Part shown: positions 53,182 through 61,368 of the stretch, one piece after another
Layout: the number at the start of each line of letters is the position of its first letter
How positions within the stretch are numbered: position 1 is the first letter of the stretch
NCBI GenBank assembly: GCA_947389015.1
Contig: CANDVA010000012.1
Location: forward strand, 31,904-95,903
Direction of reading: 5' to 3'
DNA from: an uncultured Clostridia bacterium
Lineage (GTDB): Bacteria; Bacillota; Clostridia; Oscillospirales; Ruminococcaceae
Length of the DNA stretch: 64,000 nt
Translations under genes and position numbers: made by a program
Notes under the pieces: model-generated
Database searches by the model: none
What the model saw: the letters and a program-made list of their open reading frames with translations, nothing else
What the model was told of the DNA's origin: nothing

Positions 53182-53802
53182 ATGGACAATAAGGTTATTA
53201 TTACTATCGCGCGCGGCTACGGCAGCGGCGGAAGAACAATAGGACAAATGCTGTCAAAAAAGCTTGGTATCGAGTTTTACGATAAGGATCTGATAAAGCT
53301 CGCCTCCGAGGAGAGCGGTATCAACGAGGCTCTTTTCGGGCAGACCGATGAAAAGACCAAGGCGGGCGTTTTCGGGAAAACGGGCGTGTACAAGGGCGGC
53401 GTGATCTCGCCCGATAAGAAGTCGTTCACGTCCGAGGAGAATTTGTTCAACTATCAGGCTATGGTGATGAAGAAGCTCGCGGATGACAAGTCCTGCATTA
53501 TCGTCGGACGGTGTGCGGATTTCGTGCTGAGCGGACGTAATAACGTAATTCGTGTGTTCGTCTATGCGGACGAGGAAAACTGCGTGAAGAACGTCGCCGA
53601 GGTAAAGGGTATAACCGACCGCAAGGAGGCGCTGAAGAAGATCGCCGTTATCGACAAAGAGCGTGCGGCTTATTACAAGGCGCATACGGGCAGAGAGTGG
53701 ATAGACGCGCGGAATTACGATCTGTGCCTTAACAGCGGCGATCTCGGCTTTGACAAGTGCGTGGATATTATCGTCAACTATATCAAGATAAAGCTGGGGT
53801 GA
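53182..53802 (+). CDS. Cytidylate kinase-like protein
   Basis: 206 residues. The N-terminus ITIARGYGSGGRTIG is the modified P-loop of the cytidylate-kinase-like family (PF13189 type), followed by FYDKDLIKLA and IIVGRCADFVL near 110. Members differ from true CMP kinase and their substrate is uncertain. It follows livF by 16 bases and is a regular passenger, not an ABC component. Confidence 0.88.
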   Translation: MDNKVIITIARGYGSGGRTIGQMLSKKLGIEFYDKDLIKLASEESGINEALFGQTDEKTKAGVFGKTGVYKGGVISPDKKSFTSEENLFNYQAMVMKKLADDKSCIIVGRCADFVLSGRNNVIRVFVYADEENCVKNVAEVKGITDRKEALKKIAVIDKERAAYYKAHTGREWIDARNYDLCLNSGDLGFDKCVDIIVNYIKIKLG

Positions 53803-53807
53803 GCGGT

Positions 53808-54302
53808 ATGGCGAGCGCGGTAAAGCGTTCTGTTATTGGCTTTTGCATTGCTTTCGGAAATATGTTCCTTGCGCACGGGGCGATTTTTGGGTTTGGGTCA
53901 GACATTGGTTTTTATTTGCTTTGTGTGCTTCAGTTGGCAGCGAACATAGTGTTGTATTTTGTGGTTCTGAAAAAACAGTTTGAGTTTGTTGGTGAAAGGA
54001 AGCCGTTGTTTTATTTTTTGCTGGCGGCGACAGCCGGTGCAGTCTGGACGGGCGCGTATTTTATATTTAATAAACTTCTTGAGTTTGATATCATTGAACT
54101 CGACTTGGCAGAGGCTGATTATACCGGAGTGTTGCTTGGGTTTCTGCCGCTGCTTTTGATGTTCACTATCGTGTTTTCGGTGATCTATTATACGGTTTTC
54201 CGAAAACGCGTCGGCGAGTTATACTTTTTTAATACGCTCGGTATTTCGCTCACCGCCACTATACCAATTGCTTTTTTGATTCTGATGTATCCGTATGATT
54301 AA
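53808..54302 (+). CDS. Small four-helix membrane protein
   Basis: 164 residues with hydrophobic stretches near 8-35, 38-55, 70-92 and 110-160. I do not recognise a family. It starts 5 bases after the kinase-like gene and ends before a strong terminator, so it closes the liv transcript. Local sequence is more AT rich than the liv genes, which suggests a recent addition. Confidence 0.65.
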   Translation: MASAVKRSVIGFCIAFGNMFLAHGAIFGFGSDIGFYLLCVLQLAANIVLYFVVLKKQFEFVGERKPLFYFLLAATAGAVWTGAYFIFNKLLEFDIIELDLAEADYTGVLLGFLPLLLMFTIVFSVIYYTVFRKRVGELYFFNTLGISLTATIPIAFLILMYPYD

Positions 54303-54319
54303 AGATGCAAACCGCGCGT

Positions 54320-54358
54320 TTAACAAAAAGGTCTCGGCTTTGCCGAGACCTTTTTGTT
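54320..54358. terminator. Strong bidirectional terminator after the liv unit
   Basis: TTAACAAAAAGGTCTCGGC, three-base loop, GCCGAGACCTTTTTGTTAA: a 19-bp perfect stem with A and T runs on both flanks. It separates the liv unit from the minus-strand tRNA. Confidence 0.93.
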
Positions 54359-54362
54359 AAAC

Positions 54363-54436
54363 TGGAGCGGATAATGGGAGTCGAACCCACCACCTCAGCT
54401 TGGGAAGCTAATGTTTTACCGATAAACTATATCCGC
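54363..54436 (-). tRNA. tRNA-Gly (anticodon CCC)
   Basis: Acceptor GCGGATA/TATCCGC, discriminator T and encoded CCA; anticodon stem TTAGC/GCTGA with loop TTCCCAA giving anticodon CCC; T-arm GTGGG, TTCGACT, CCCAT. 74 bases. It reads GGG codons. It is on the minus strand, right after the liv terminator. Confidence 0.95.
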
Positions 54437-54547
54437 ATTACAATATTATTTTACCATTTTTTTCTCTGTTTGTCAAGGGTATATTGTGAAAAAATTCGGA
54501 AAACTCTTTTCGACAGATTTCGATAAAAGCGGCATTAAAATCATAAA

Positions 54548-54580
54548 AAAGACACAGCAATGTTAATACCGCTGTGTCTT
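54548..54580 (-). terminator. Terminator of the basic-tailed SCP2-like gene
   Basis: AAAGACACAGC pairs with GCTGTGTCTTT across a 12-base loop; minus strand TTTTTT follows. Confidence 0.85.
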
Positions 54581-54606
54581 TGATTTTATACTTGATCTGA
54601 ATTCGC

Positions 54607-55161
54607 TTACTTTTTTTTGCCCTTGCCCTTAGGGGAAGCCGGCTTCTTTTCGGGAGCCTTTGCCACGGGAGCAGATGCGGGAGCGTCCTTTTTCTCAACG
54701 GGCTTTGCAGCGGGTACGGACTCCGCATTTTTCTCGGCGGGCTTTGCTGCGGAATCAGTCTTTTTTGTAGCGGTAGCTTTCTTGTCGGAAGCCTGCGCGC
54801 TGGTTTTTGCCGCAGTCTTTGCGGGCTTCTTGGACGGAACGAGACACTCAAGAGCCTTGAGCTTAGCGGTTTCTCCGCTCTTTACCTGAACCGAGCCGTT
54901 GGCAAGAGCCTCGTCGAACGAAAGCTCGCCCGAGAACATCTTGTCGATGATCTCCGCCGAAGCCTCGACCGCGCAATTGTTATCGTTGTAAGCATAATGA
55001 TCAACCAGAATTTTCCCCTCTCTTACAGCTACGAACATATCCTCGTTGTTTTCGGAGAGCAGGGAGATGGAAACTGCAACCAGATCTTCAAATTTTTTTG
55101 CCTTTGCCGCGCTTCCCTTGAGATATCCCTCAACCTTTTTTGCCAGTTCTACGTTATTCAT
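54607..55161 (-). CDS. SCP2-like domain with Lys/Ala/Pro-rich basic tail
   Basis: 184 residues. Residues 1-105 resemble the sterol-carrier (SCP2) fold, which binds lipids: VAVREGKILVDHYAY near 45, then MFSGELSFDEALANGSVQVKSG in parts near 80. Residues 108-184 are an eukaryotic histone H1-like tail of Lys, Ala, Pro and Ser (ending GKGKKK). Bacterial proteins with such a tail often bind DNA or membranes. I do not recognise a named family. The gene stands alone with its own terminator. Confidence 0.72.
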   Translation of the reverse strand: MNNVELAKKVEGYLKGSAAKAKKFEDLVAVSISLLSENNEDMFVAVREGKILVDHYAYNDNNCAVEASAEIIDKMFSGELSFDEALANGSVQVKSGETAKLKALECLVPSKKPAKTAAKTSAQASDKKATATKKTDSAAKPAEKNAESVPAAKPVEKKDAPASAPVAKAPEKKPASPKGKGKKK

Positions 55162-55455
55162 ATACGTAATCCTCCTACAATCAGAAGCCAGAGGTCAGAG
55201 ATACACAGAAAACTCAGGGCATTGCCAACCTCTCCAAAAGTTTAACATTTTCCACGCGGTATTTTACTACCATAAAAATTATACCATAATAACTTGTCAA
55301 TTTCAATAGTCAATATTTATAAATTTACTTTAAAAATAAGGGAAATTATGGAGAAATGACATAATTTTCACAGTTATGCGTAATTGTGCTTTTCGGATAA
55401 TATAGTTTGTTACGGTAAAAATATTAGCGTAAAGTTTTTGAGAAGGAGTATACAA

Positions 55456-56283
55456 ATGAAAAAATTATTGGTCGGCGCGGCGATTTTTCTGACTATGCTT
55501 TCGGGAAATACGCCGTCGAAAAAATACGGCGGCATAACGGTGATCGGCGACTCGATAGCTTCGGGTTACGGGCTTTCGGAATACGTCTCGGGCAACAATT
55601 ACAGCGCGCTTGACAGCTTCGGAAATCTCCTCGGAGCGGAGAGCGCGGAGTACGAAAACTATGCGGTGGATGGCAGAAAATCCGGCGAGCTGCTTGCCGC
55701 GTTTTCCGATAAAAACGATCCGCTCGTTCGTTCGGTCTCGGACGCGGATAACGTAATAATCTCGATTGGCGGAAACGATTTCTTAAAACCCATGCTTGAC
55801 GCGATAAAAATGCAGGCTCTTACCGATACGGATTTCTTTTTGTCGATACTTGAGGGCGATATTTCGGCAGGTAATATATCGGAATATTCAAACGGTATTT
55901 TGCAGTCCGCACTGACCGCGGCGAGGGAGGTCGACGTTGACGAAACTGTCAGCAATATCCGAAAGATTACGGACAGGATATCGTCGCTTAATCCCGACGC
56001 GAGAGTGATTCTCCTGACCGTCTATAACCCGTTTGCAGGGAACGTTCTGCTTACCGCCGCGTCCGAGGCTGCCGAGGAGAAGCTCGCCGAGCTGAACGGC
56101 GGTATTAAGTCGCTCGCGGGCGAAAATATTTTTGTGGCGGATATTTACGAGGTGTTCAAGGGTCACGAGGCGGGGTATACAAATATCGGCAGGCTCGATA
56201 TCCACCCGAGCAGCGCGGGGCATTACAAGATCTACGAGACTGTTTCCGAAATCCTGAACACCCCCGCGGAAAGTCAACTTTAG
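55456..56283 (+). CDS. Secreted SGNH/GDSL-family hydrolase
   Basis: 275 residues. A signal peptide (residues 1-20) precedes the catalytic domain, which shows block I GDSIASGYG near 30, block III GGNDF near 105, and the final D-x-x-H as DIHPSSAGH near 255. Likely substrates are acyl esters of lipids or cell-wall sugars. The ATG at 55456 follows AAGGAG. A terminator follows the gene. Confidence 0.88.
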   Translation: MKKLLVGAAIFLTMLSGNTPSKKYGGITVIGDSIASGYGLSEYVSGNNYSALDSFGNLLGAESAEYENYAVDGRKSGELLAAFSDKNDPLVRSVSDADNVIISIGGNDFLKPMLDAIKMQALTDTDFFLSILEGDISAGNISEYSNGILQSALTAAREVDVDETVSNIRKITDRISSLNPDARVILLTVYNPFAGNVLLTAASEAAEEKLAELNGGIKSLAGENIFVADIYEVFKGHEAGYTNIGRLDIHPSSAGHYKIYETVSEILNTPAESQL

Positions 56284-56321
56284 GTTAAAAATCGACAGCA
56301 GTCGACTATGCAAATACGGAA

Positions 56322-56358
56322 AATTTTCGGGAGCCGAAAGGTTCCCGAAAATTCTTTT
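56322..56358 (+). terminator. Terminator of the SGNH hydrolase gene
   Basis: AATTTTCGGGA, ten-base loop, TCCCGAAAATT, then CTTTTTG. Confidence 0.88.
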
Positions 56359-56434
56359 TGAAAAAGTGAAACCGTTTCGCAAATTGTTTGGTATTATATG
56401 TATAAGACAAAAATTCCCGGAAAAGAGGTTTAAT

Positions 56435-57976
56435 ATGAAAAAAATACTTACGGTTTTACTTGCGGCGTTAATGCTTACGGGCTGCTCGAAAAGCGGCGGC
56501 TCGGACAGCGAACCGGATTTTAAAATTTTAAATATCGACGGTTCGTCGACCGACGGCTCGGGCGGTGCCGAAATATCGTCCGTTGACGGTTCAACATCGT
56601 CGAGCGGGTCATCAGTATCGTCGCCGGAAACGCCGACAGCGGGCGGCGTTGAAAACGCTCCGACGGTAATGCGGCTCACCGATAATAACGAAATGCGCGA
56701 TTATCGGTATATTGCAAGGAGAACGGAGGGAGAGACGGTCGATATCGAGGACTACAACGCCATTTCCGAGCTCTGGGATTTCATCTGGGACGCCGAGCAC
56801 GCGTCCGAGCCGATAAACTTTGACGGCTTGCCCGAGAAAATGGATTTCCTGCCGACCGATGAGCTTATAATGAAGAGCGTGCTAGACGATAAGGAATACA
56901 CCGTCCGCGCGGGCTATGTCTCCGAGACATATTCCAACGGTTCCGACGTGATCACGGATACGCCTGTCGTCATTATCGAGGGCATTGAAAACGGCGATAT
57001 GAACTACGTCTGCTACGAGGATTTCCGCGGGGTATTCGAGCTGCTGCTCGACGGTCTGGCGGAAAAGATAAAGCTCGGAGATCAGATGATCGAGCCCCGC
57101 GAAAAGGATAAGCTTACCAATACGCGTTTTGAGGACTGCGAGTTTTCGGGAACGGCGGAGGTGTTTGAGCGCGATACCGTGACCACCACCAAATACAGCG
57201 GCAAGGTCTCGGAGGAGGCGGCGCGGAAGATATGGGCGCTGCTTACCAAGCTGGAGAACACCGAGCCTATCGTTTTAGATGACAACGACAGCGTCGGTTC
57301 CTACGGCGATACGCTTTTTGTCACAAACACCCGCGTGAACAGGACTTGGACTGTTGCCGAGGGTATACTTTACGACAACCCAATGGAGGATGGCGGACCC
57401 GTCGTTGTTGCGGTCAGCGGTAGCTACTACTATTACACCTTTGAGACCGACGGGGTCTTCGCGCACGACAGGCTCGTCGAGCTTATAGCCGAGGGCATAG
57501 CCTGCGAGGAGAATATCATGTGGCGCGAGACCGCCGAGGAAGTGACCGAAAAGCCCGATATAGTGCTGGTTGAGAGTTATCACAATTACGCTTGGGGGTA
57601 TCAGAACGCGGGAGCGTTTGTCGATCTTGAGGGCAATATTTACAAGTTCGACCTTGCCGATATCGATCCCGTTTGTGGAGACGAGGAATTAAAGGTGCTG
57701 GAGTACAGGTATCTTAACGGGCTGCTCGGAGACCCCGTCGGAACGTTCGGCGATGTTGAAAAGCTATGTGAAATAGCCGATCTCGCAGATCAAATTTCCG
57801 AGGACGCCAAGATCAAGAAGGAGCACAGAGCGTATGACGCGGGACAGAGCACGCTCTATGCCGTGACCTCGGCGCACGCGCTCGTGGAAATATATTCGGA
57901 CGGCGATTACAAGCGCGTCAACACCGACCCGAACGCGAAAAAGATCGCCAAGATATGGAAAAACTCGGGTGTATAA
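56435..57976 (+). CDS. Large lipoprotein of unknown function
   Basis: 513 residues with signal peptide and lipobox LTGC (Cys 17). A Ser/Gly/Asp-rich linker (18-70) precedes three similar-looking segments (roughly 80-215, 225-360, 370-510), each containing a basic-to-acidic strand, a Trp region (LWDFIWD, KIWALLTKL) and a hydrophobic block. No known enzyme motif is seen. The start has AAGAGG upstream. It may bind cell-surface ligands; the function is not known. Confidence 0.72.
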   Translation: MKKILTVLLAALMLTGCSKSGGSDSEPDFKILNIDGSSTDGSGGAEISSVDGSTSSSGSSVSSPETPTAGGVENAPTVMRLTDNNEMRDYRYIARRTEGETVDIEDYNAISELWDFIWDAEHASEPINFDGLPEKMDFLPTDELIMKSVLDDKEYTVRAGYVSETYSNGSDVITDTPVVIIEGIENGDMNYVCYEDFRGVFELLLDGLAEKIKLGDQMIEPREKDKLTNTRFEDCEFSGTAEVFERDTVTTTKYSGKVSEEAARKIWALLTKLENTEPIVLDDNDSVGSYGDTLFVTNTRVNRTWTVAEGILYDNPMEDGGPVVVAVSGSYYYYTFETDGVFAHDRLVELIAEGIACEENIMWRETAEEVTEKPDIVLVESYHNYAWGYQNAGAFVDLEGNIYKFDLADIDPVCGDEELKVLEYRYLNGLLGDPVGTFGDVEKLCEIADLADQISEDAKIKKEHRAYDAGQSTLYAVTSAHALVEIYSDGDYKRVNTDPNAKKIAKIWKNSGV

Positions 57977-57981
57977 AAAAC

Positions 57982-58010
57982 GGCCGCCTCCGCGCAGAGC
58001 AGGGGCGGTC
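57982..58010 (-). terminator. Terminator of the cysteine desulfurase gene
   Basis: GGCCGCC pairs with GGCGGTC across a 15-base loop; minus strand TTTTTT follows. It is between two convergent genes. Confidence 0.75.
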
Positions 58011-58015
58011 TTATG

Positions 58016-59158
58016 TTATTTTAAAGCGATCTTTTCCAATGTCTTCAGCAGCATATCGACCTCGCGCTCGGTGTTGAACGCGGAGGGCGAAAACCGTATA
58101 GTGCCGCCGTTTATCGTGCCTATTTTCTTGTGGGCGAGCGGTGCGCAGTGCAGTCCGCCGCGCATATAAAAGCCCTTGGAGCTCAGCATTGCCGCGCCCT
58201 CGGTAGACGGGATATCCCCGATATTGAACGAGACCACGGGCGCGTACAGTTCGAGATTCGTCTGCGTGATGTTATTGTACAGGCGTATTCCGCGTATCTT
58301 TTCCGCGCCCGAGCAAAAACGGCGGCAGAGCGTGAGCTCGTGAGCGAGTATTTTTTCGGGAGTAAGCTTGTTTACAAAATCCACGCCCTCTCCAAGCACG
58401 ATAACCCCCGCGGTGTTGATCGTTCCGCTTTCAAAGCGGTCGGGAGTGAAATCGGGCTGCGTAATGCTTTCGGAGGCGCTTCCCGTGCCGCCCTCGATAA
58501 TGGTATTCAGCGGATAAGCGCCGTCCGTTATCATCAGTCCCGTTCCCATAGGACCATACAGCCCCTTGTGACCCGCCGCGCAGATAATGTTAGCGCCGTC
58601 CTTGAGCGTTATCGGCAGCGTTCCCGCGCCCTGCGCCGCGTCCACGATAAAGCATATCTTCTTGCGGCGGCAGAGCGCGGCAAGCTCGCGGATCGGAGTG
58701 CGCAGCCCTATAACGTTGCTCGCGGCGGTGCAGACAAGCGCGGCGGTGTTCGGACGGATAGCGCGTTCGGCGTTGTAAACGGTCTGTTCCTCGTCCTCGA
58801 CCGCCTCAAACATGGTACACGAGCCGCCGTGCGATTTGACCGCCGCGTAAACGGGACGTATGGAGGCGTTGTGCTCCATATCGCTGGTCACGAAATGACA
58901 GCCCTTTCTCGCAACGCCCTTTATCGCGAAGTTCAGAGCTTGGGTGCAGTTGAGCGTGAATATCGTGTTTTCGGGTTCCGCGCCGAAAAGCTCGGCGCAT
59001 TTTTCGCGGCTTTGGTAGACAGCCTCGGCGGTGTTCTGAGAAAACTCGTGTCCCGAGCGCCCCGGGTTTGCGCCGTAAGCGCTCATGGCGTGAGCCCATT
59101 TTCGGTAAACCGCCTGCGGCTTGGGAAAGGTGGTCGCCGCGTTATCGAGATAGATCAC
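58016..59158 (-). CDS. Cysteine desulfurase-family protein (class V aminotransferase)
   Basis: 380 residues, PLP-dependent. DNAATTFPKP at the start, MEHNA near 93, VDAAQGAGT near 172, the PLP-lysine in AAGHKGLYGPMGTG near 193 and the catalytic Cys in RGGLHCAPLAHK near 342 are all in place. The wording fits the group often found with selenium-metabolism genes rather than IscS or SufS. The GTG start at 59158 overlaps DUF3343 by 17 bases. Persulfide or selenide transfer to the DUF3343 partner is inferred. Confidence 0.88.
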   Translation of the reverse strand: MIYLDNAATTFPKPQAVYRKWAHAMSAYGANPGRSGHEFSQNTAEAVYQSREKCAELFGAEPENTIFTLNCTQALNFAIKGVARKGCHFVTSDMEHNASIRPVYAAVKSHGGSCTMFEAVEDEEQTVYNAERAIRPNTAALVCTAASNVIGLRTPIRELAALCRRKKICFIVDAAQGAGTLPITLKDGANIICAAGHKGLYGPMGTGLMITDGAYPLNTIIEGGTGSASESITQPDFTPDRFESGTINTAGVIVLGEGVDFVNKLTPEKILAHELTLCRRFCSGAEKIRGIRLYNNITQTNLELYAPVVSFNIGDIPSTEGAAMLSSKGFYMRGGLHCAPLAHKKIGTINGGTIRFSPSAFNTEREVDMLLKTLEKIALK

Positions 59159-59351
59159 AGCTTACACCTATCGAGCCGAGCAGAGCGCAAACCTCCGCCC
59201 GCGACGCGTTTTGGTCAGTCACCTTGAGCGCAAATCCGCAGCCCGCCCTGTTGTCAAAGCTGCGCTCGACAATGCAGCGTATCCCGTGCTTTTGCAGGAA
59301 CGACATTGCCTTATGCGCCTGTGTAAACGATTTAATATATATAATGGTCAT
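59142..59351 (-). CDS. DUF3343 protein (putative Se/S carrier-like)
   Basis: 69 residues. Pattern: ITIIYIKS-like start, SFLQKHGIRCIVER near 20, and GCGFALKV near 38. Pfam describes DUF3343 as a putative Se/S carrier-like protein. The Cys residues at 26 and 38 could carry sulfur or selenium. It is translationally coupled to the cysteine desulfurase gene. AGGAGAG precedes the ATG. Confidence 0.82.
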   Translation of the reverse strand: MTIIYIKSFTQAHKAMSFLQKHGIRCIVERSFDNRAGCGFALKVTDQNASRAEVCALLGSIGVSCDLSR

Positions 59352-59394
59352 AAAAAATCTCTCCTAATTTTATTTGGCGAATTTCGCCTGCTAC

Positions 59395-59423
59395 ATTATA
59401 TGCAAACAAGCGGATTTTGTCAG
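59395..59423 (-). promoter_or_regulatory. Promoter of the DUF3343-cysteine desulfurase pair
   Basis: Minus strand CTGACA (59418-59423), 17 bases, TATAAT (59395-59400). A GGCGAA/TTCGCC hairpin follows at 59376-59388. Confidence 0.75.
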
Positions 59424-59436
59424 GAGAGTTTTTTAT

Positions 59437-60777
59437 TTAATTGGACGTTTCTTTAAGGTTAAGCAGATCCATTGCCCTTTTAAGAAGCGCTTTTTTTTCG
59501 TTCGGCAGCTTTTCCTCGATAACCTCTCCGAGCAGCTCGGATAATATTTCGCCCATAAGCGGCGACGGCGGAACGATACCGCGAAGGTCTTTGCCCGAAA
59601 CGGCAAGCTCCTTTAGTGTAAGGCAGGGCTGTGACGCGATTATGTCCTCCGCAGTCTCAAGGCACTTTCGGGCGTTTTCGACGCGTGTTCTGCCAAGCTC
59701 CGACTGCGCTGTGCCGTCTGCGATCTGCGCGTACATGATATCGCGGAACAGATCTGCGCCGTACTGCGAAAGCCGCCGCTTTACAATTCGACTTGACGTG
59801 TCGGCGGGCGTGTCGTGATACTTAACAATGGCACAGACCCGTTCGCGCAGGGCGTTGTCGCATTTGAGCATTCGCAGGAGCTCATCCGCGAGCTCGGCGC
59901 TTATTGCAGCGTGTCCGTAGTAGTGGCACTCGCCGTCCTCGCTAACGGTGCGGCAGCGCGGCTTTCCCATATCGTGAAACAGCATTGCGAGCCGCAGCGC
60001 GGGTTCGGCGGGAGCGGCTTCGACGGCGCGCGCGGTGTGCTCGTACAGTGTGCTGTCGTGATAGCGCGAGCCTTGATCGTAGCCCGTCTGCTCGGCGAGC
60101 GGAGGCAGTATCTCGGCGAACACCTTCGGGTACTCCAGCATTACGCGCTTGATATCCTTGCCGCATAACAGCCGTTTCAGCTCCGAGAAAATACGCTCCG
60201 CGGAAACCTTATGCAGGTCGCTCCTATGTGACGTTATCGTTTCGGCGGTGCGCTTCTCTATCGAAAATCCGAGTACGGACGAGAACCGCAGAGCGCGGAG
60301 AATGCGCAGAGCGTCCTCGGAGAAACGAAGTTCGGGATTGCCGATACAGCGGATAGTGCGCGATTTTATATCGTTTTCGCCGCCGAACGGGTCTACCAAG
60401 CCTACTTTAGGGTTATAAGCGATACCGTTCATGGTGAAGTCGCGGCGCGAGAGGTCGTCCTCAATGCTCCGTGAGAACGTCACGGAGTTCGGGTGCCTGC
60501 CGTCGGCGTATTCTCCGTCAACGCGGAAAGTCGTAATCTCAATGCTTTGTCCCTTGTACAATACGGTCACCGTACCGTGCTTAATTCCCGTTTCGATAAC
60601 TCGGCAGTCGGAAAAGACGCGTTCGGTCTCGTTTGGCAGGGCGGAGGTGGTTATATCGTAGTCGTGCGGCTGATTTCCCATAAGCGCGTCGCGGACGCAC
60701 CCGCCGACAACAAACGCATCATAGTCAAAGCGTTCGAAACGTTCAAGTATCTCGGCTATTTGAAATGGAAGTTCCAT
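59437..60777 (-). CDS. cca: CCA tRNA nucleotidyltransferase with HD domain
   Basis: 446 residues. The nucleotidyltransferase head shows VVGGCVRDALMG near 23, the DYDITTSA acidic motif near 39 and RRDFTMNGIAYN near 110; the template-reading part follows, with EDALRILRALRFSS near 155. An HD domain (LFHDMGKPRC near 268) is added near the C-terminal half. It completes the 3' CCA of tRNAs. It follows the membrane-protein gene by 12 bases and is probably co-transcribed. Confidence 0.95.
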   Translation of the reverse strand: MELPFQIAEILERFERFDYDAFVVGGCVRDALMGNQPHDYDITTSALPNETERVFSDCRVIETGIKHGTVTVLYKGQSIEITTFRVDGEYADGRHPNSVTFSRSIEDDLSRRDFTMNGIAYNPKVGLVDPFGGENDIKSRTIRCIGNPELRFSEDALRILRALRFSSVLGFSIEKRTAETITSHRSDLHKVSAERIFSELKRLLCGKDIKRVMLEYPKVFAEILPPLAEQTGYDQGSRYHDSTLYEHTARAVEAAPAEPALRLAMLFHDMGKPRCRTVSEDGECHYYGHAAISAELADELLRMLKCDNALRERVCAIVKYHDTPADTSSRIVKRRLSQYGADLFRDIMYAQIADGTAQSELGRTRVENARKCLETAEDIIASQPCLTLKELAVSGKDLRGIVPPSPLMGEILSELLGEVIEEKLPNEKKALLKRAMDLLNLKETSN

Positions 60778-60789
60778 ATGCTCTCCCGT

Positions 60790-61320
60790 TTAATTCTTGT
60801 AATATTCATTTTCCGAAATTATTTCGTTATCGGTAACTCGCCGGGGTATCCGCTCGCCGAGTATCGCGAACGGAGTGCCTCGGGGTAAGGTCCTGTCGTT
60901 GGGTCCGTCAAACGCAAAATAGCGTATTATCGTCTGATATTTCGTTTCGATCTTTACCTTGTATCCGCAATTTATCCACAGCATATGAAACGGCATTATC
61001 TCGACGTGTTTTGTTTCCGCGTAGTAATAACATTCCTCGGGCTTGTTCGGGCGGCGTATCGTCAGCTTTTCGTCGTCCGCCTCGTATTCGCAGCGTTTTC
61101 CCGTTCTCGCGAAAATAAACATAAATTCCGCGGGGAGACCGATTATCAATATAGCGAGATATCCCAAAAGCTGCATTCCCGTTGAAACGCTGATCGCTAC
61201 GGCGACCGCGAAAGCCGCGATCCCGAAAAATATCGACGGTACGACCCACCAAAAGGGTTTATCGGACAGCATTTTCATAACGCCCTTTTTTATCGTTGCA
61301 TCTTGGTATCGATCGTCCAT
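60790..61320 (-). CDS. Two-helix membrane protein, function unknown
   Basis: 176 residues. Two hydrophobic segments (residues 24-47 and 52-70) are followed by a soluble beta-rich domain of about 100 residues that looks like a PH-type fold, with no catalytic motif. It lies between the FAD oxidoreductase and cca with short gaps. Confidence 0.65.
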   Translation of the reverse strand: MDDRYQDATIKKGVMKMLSDKPFWWVVPSIFFGIAAFAVAVAISVSTGMQLLGYLAILIIGLPAEFMFIFARTGKRCEYEADDEKLTIRRPNKPEECYYYAETKHVEIMPFHMLWINCGYKVKIETKYQTIIRYFAFDGPNDRTLPRGTPFAILGERIPRRVTDNEIISENEYYKN

Positions 61321-61368
61321 TACATGCCTCCGTTTTTTCGTTTGCCATCAAATGCCGTATTGCCCGTG

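Noticed and set aside
54305..54526. Plus-strand open frame over the tRNA-Gly gene
   Set aside because: Its text (MGVEPTTSAWEANVLP) is the well-known false translation of the opposite strand of a tRNA.
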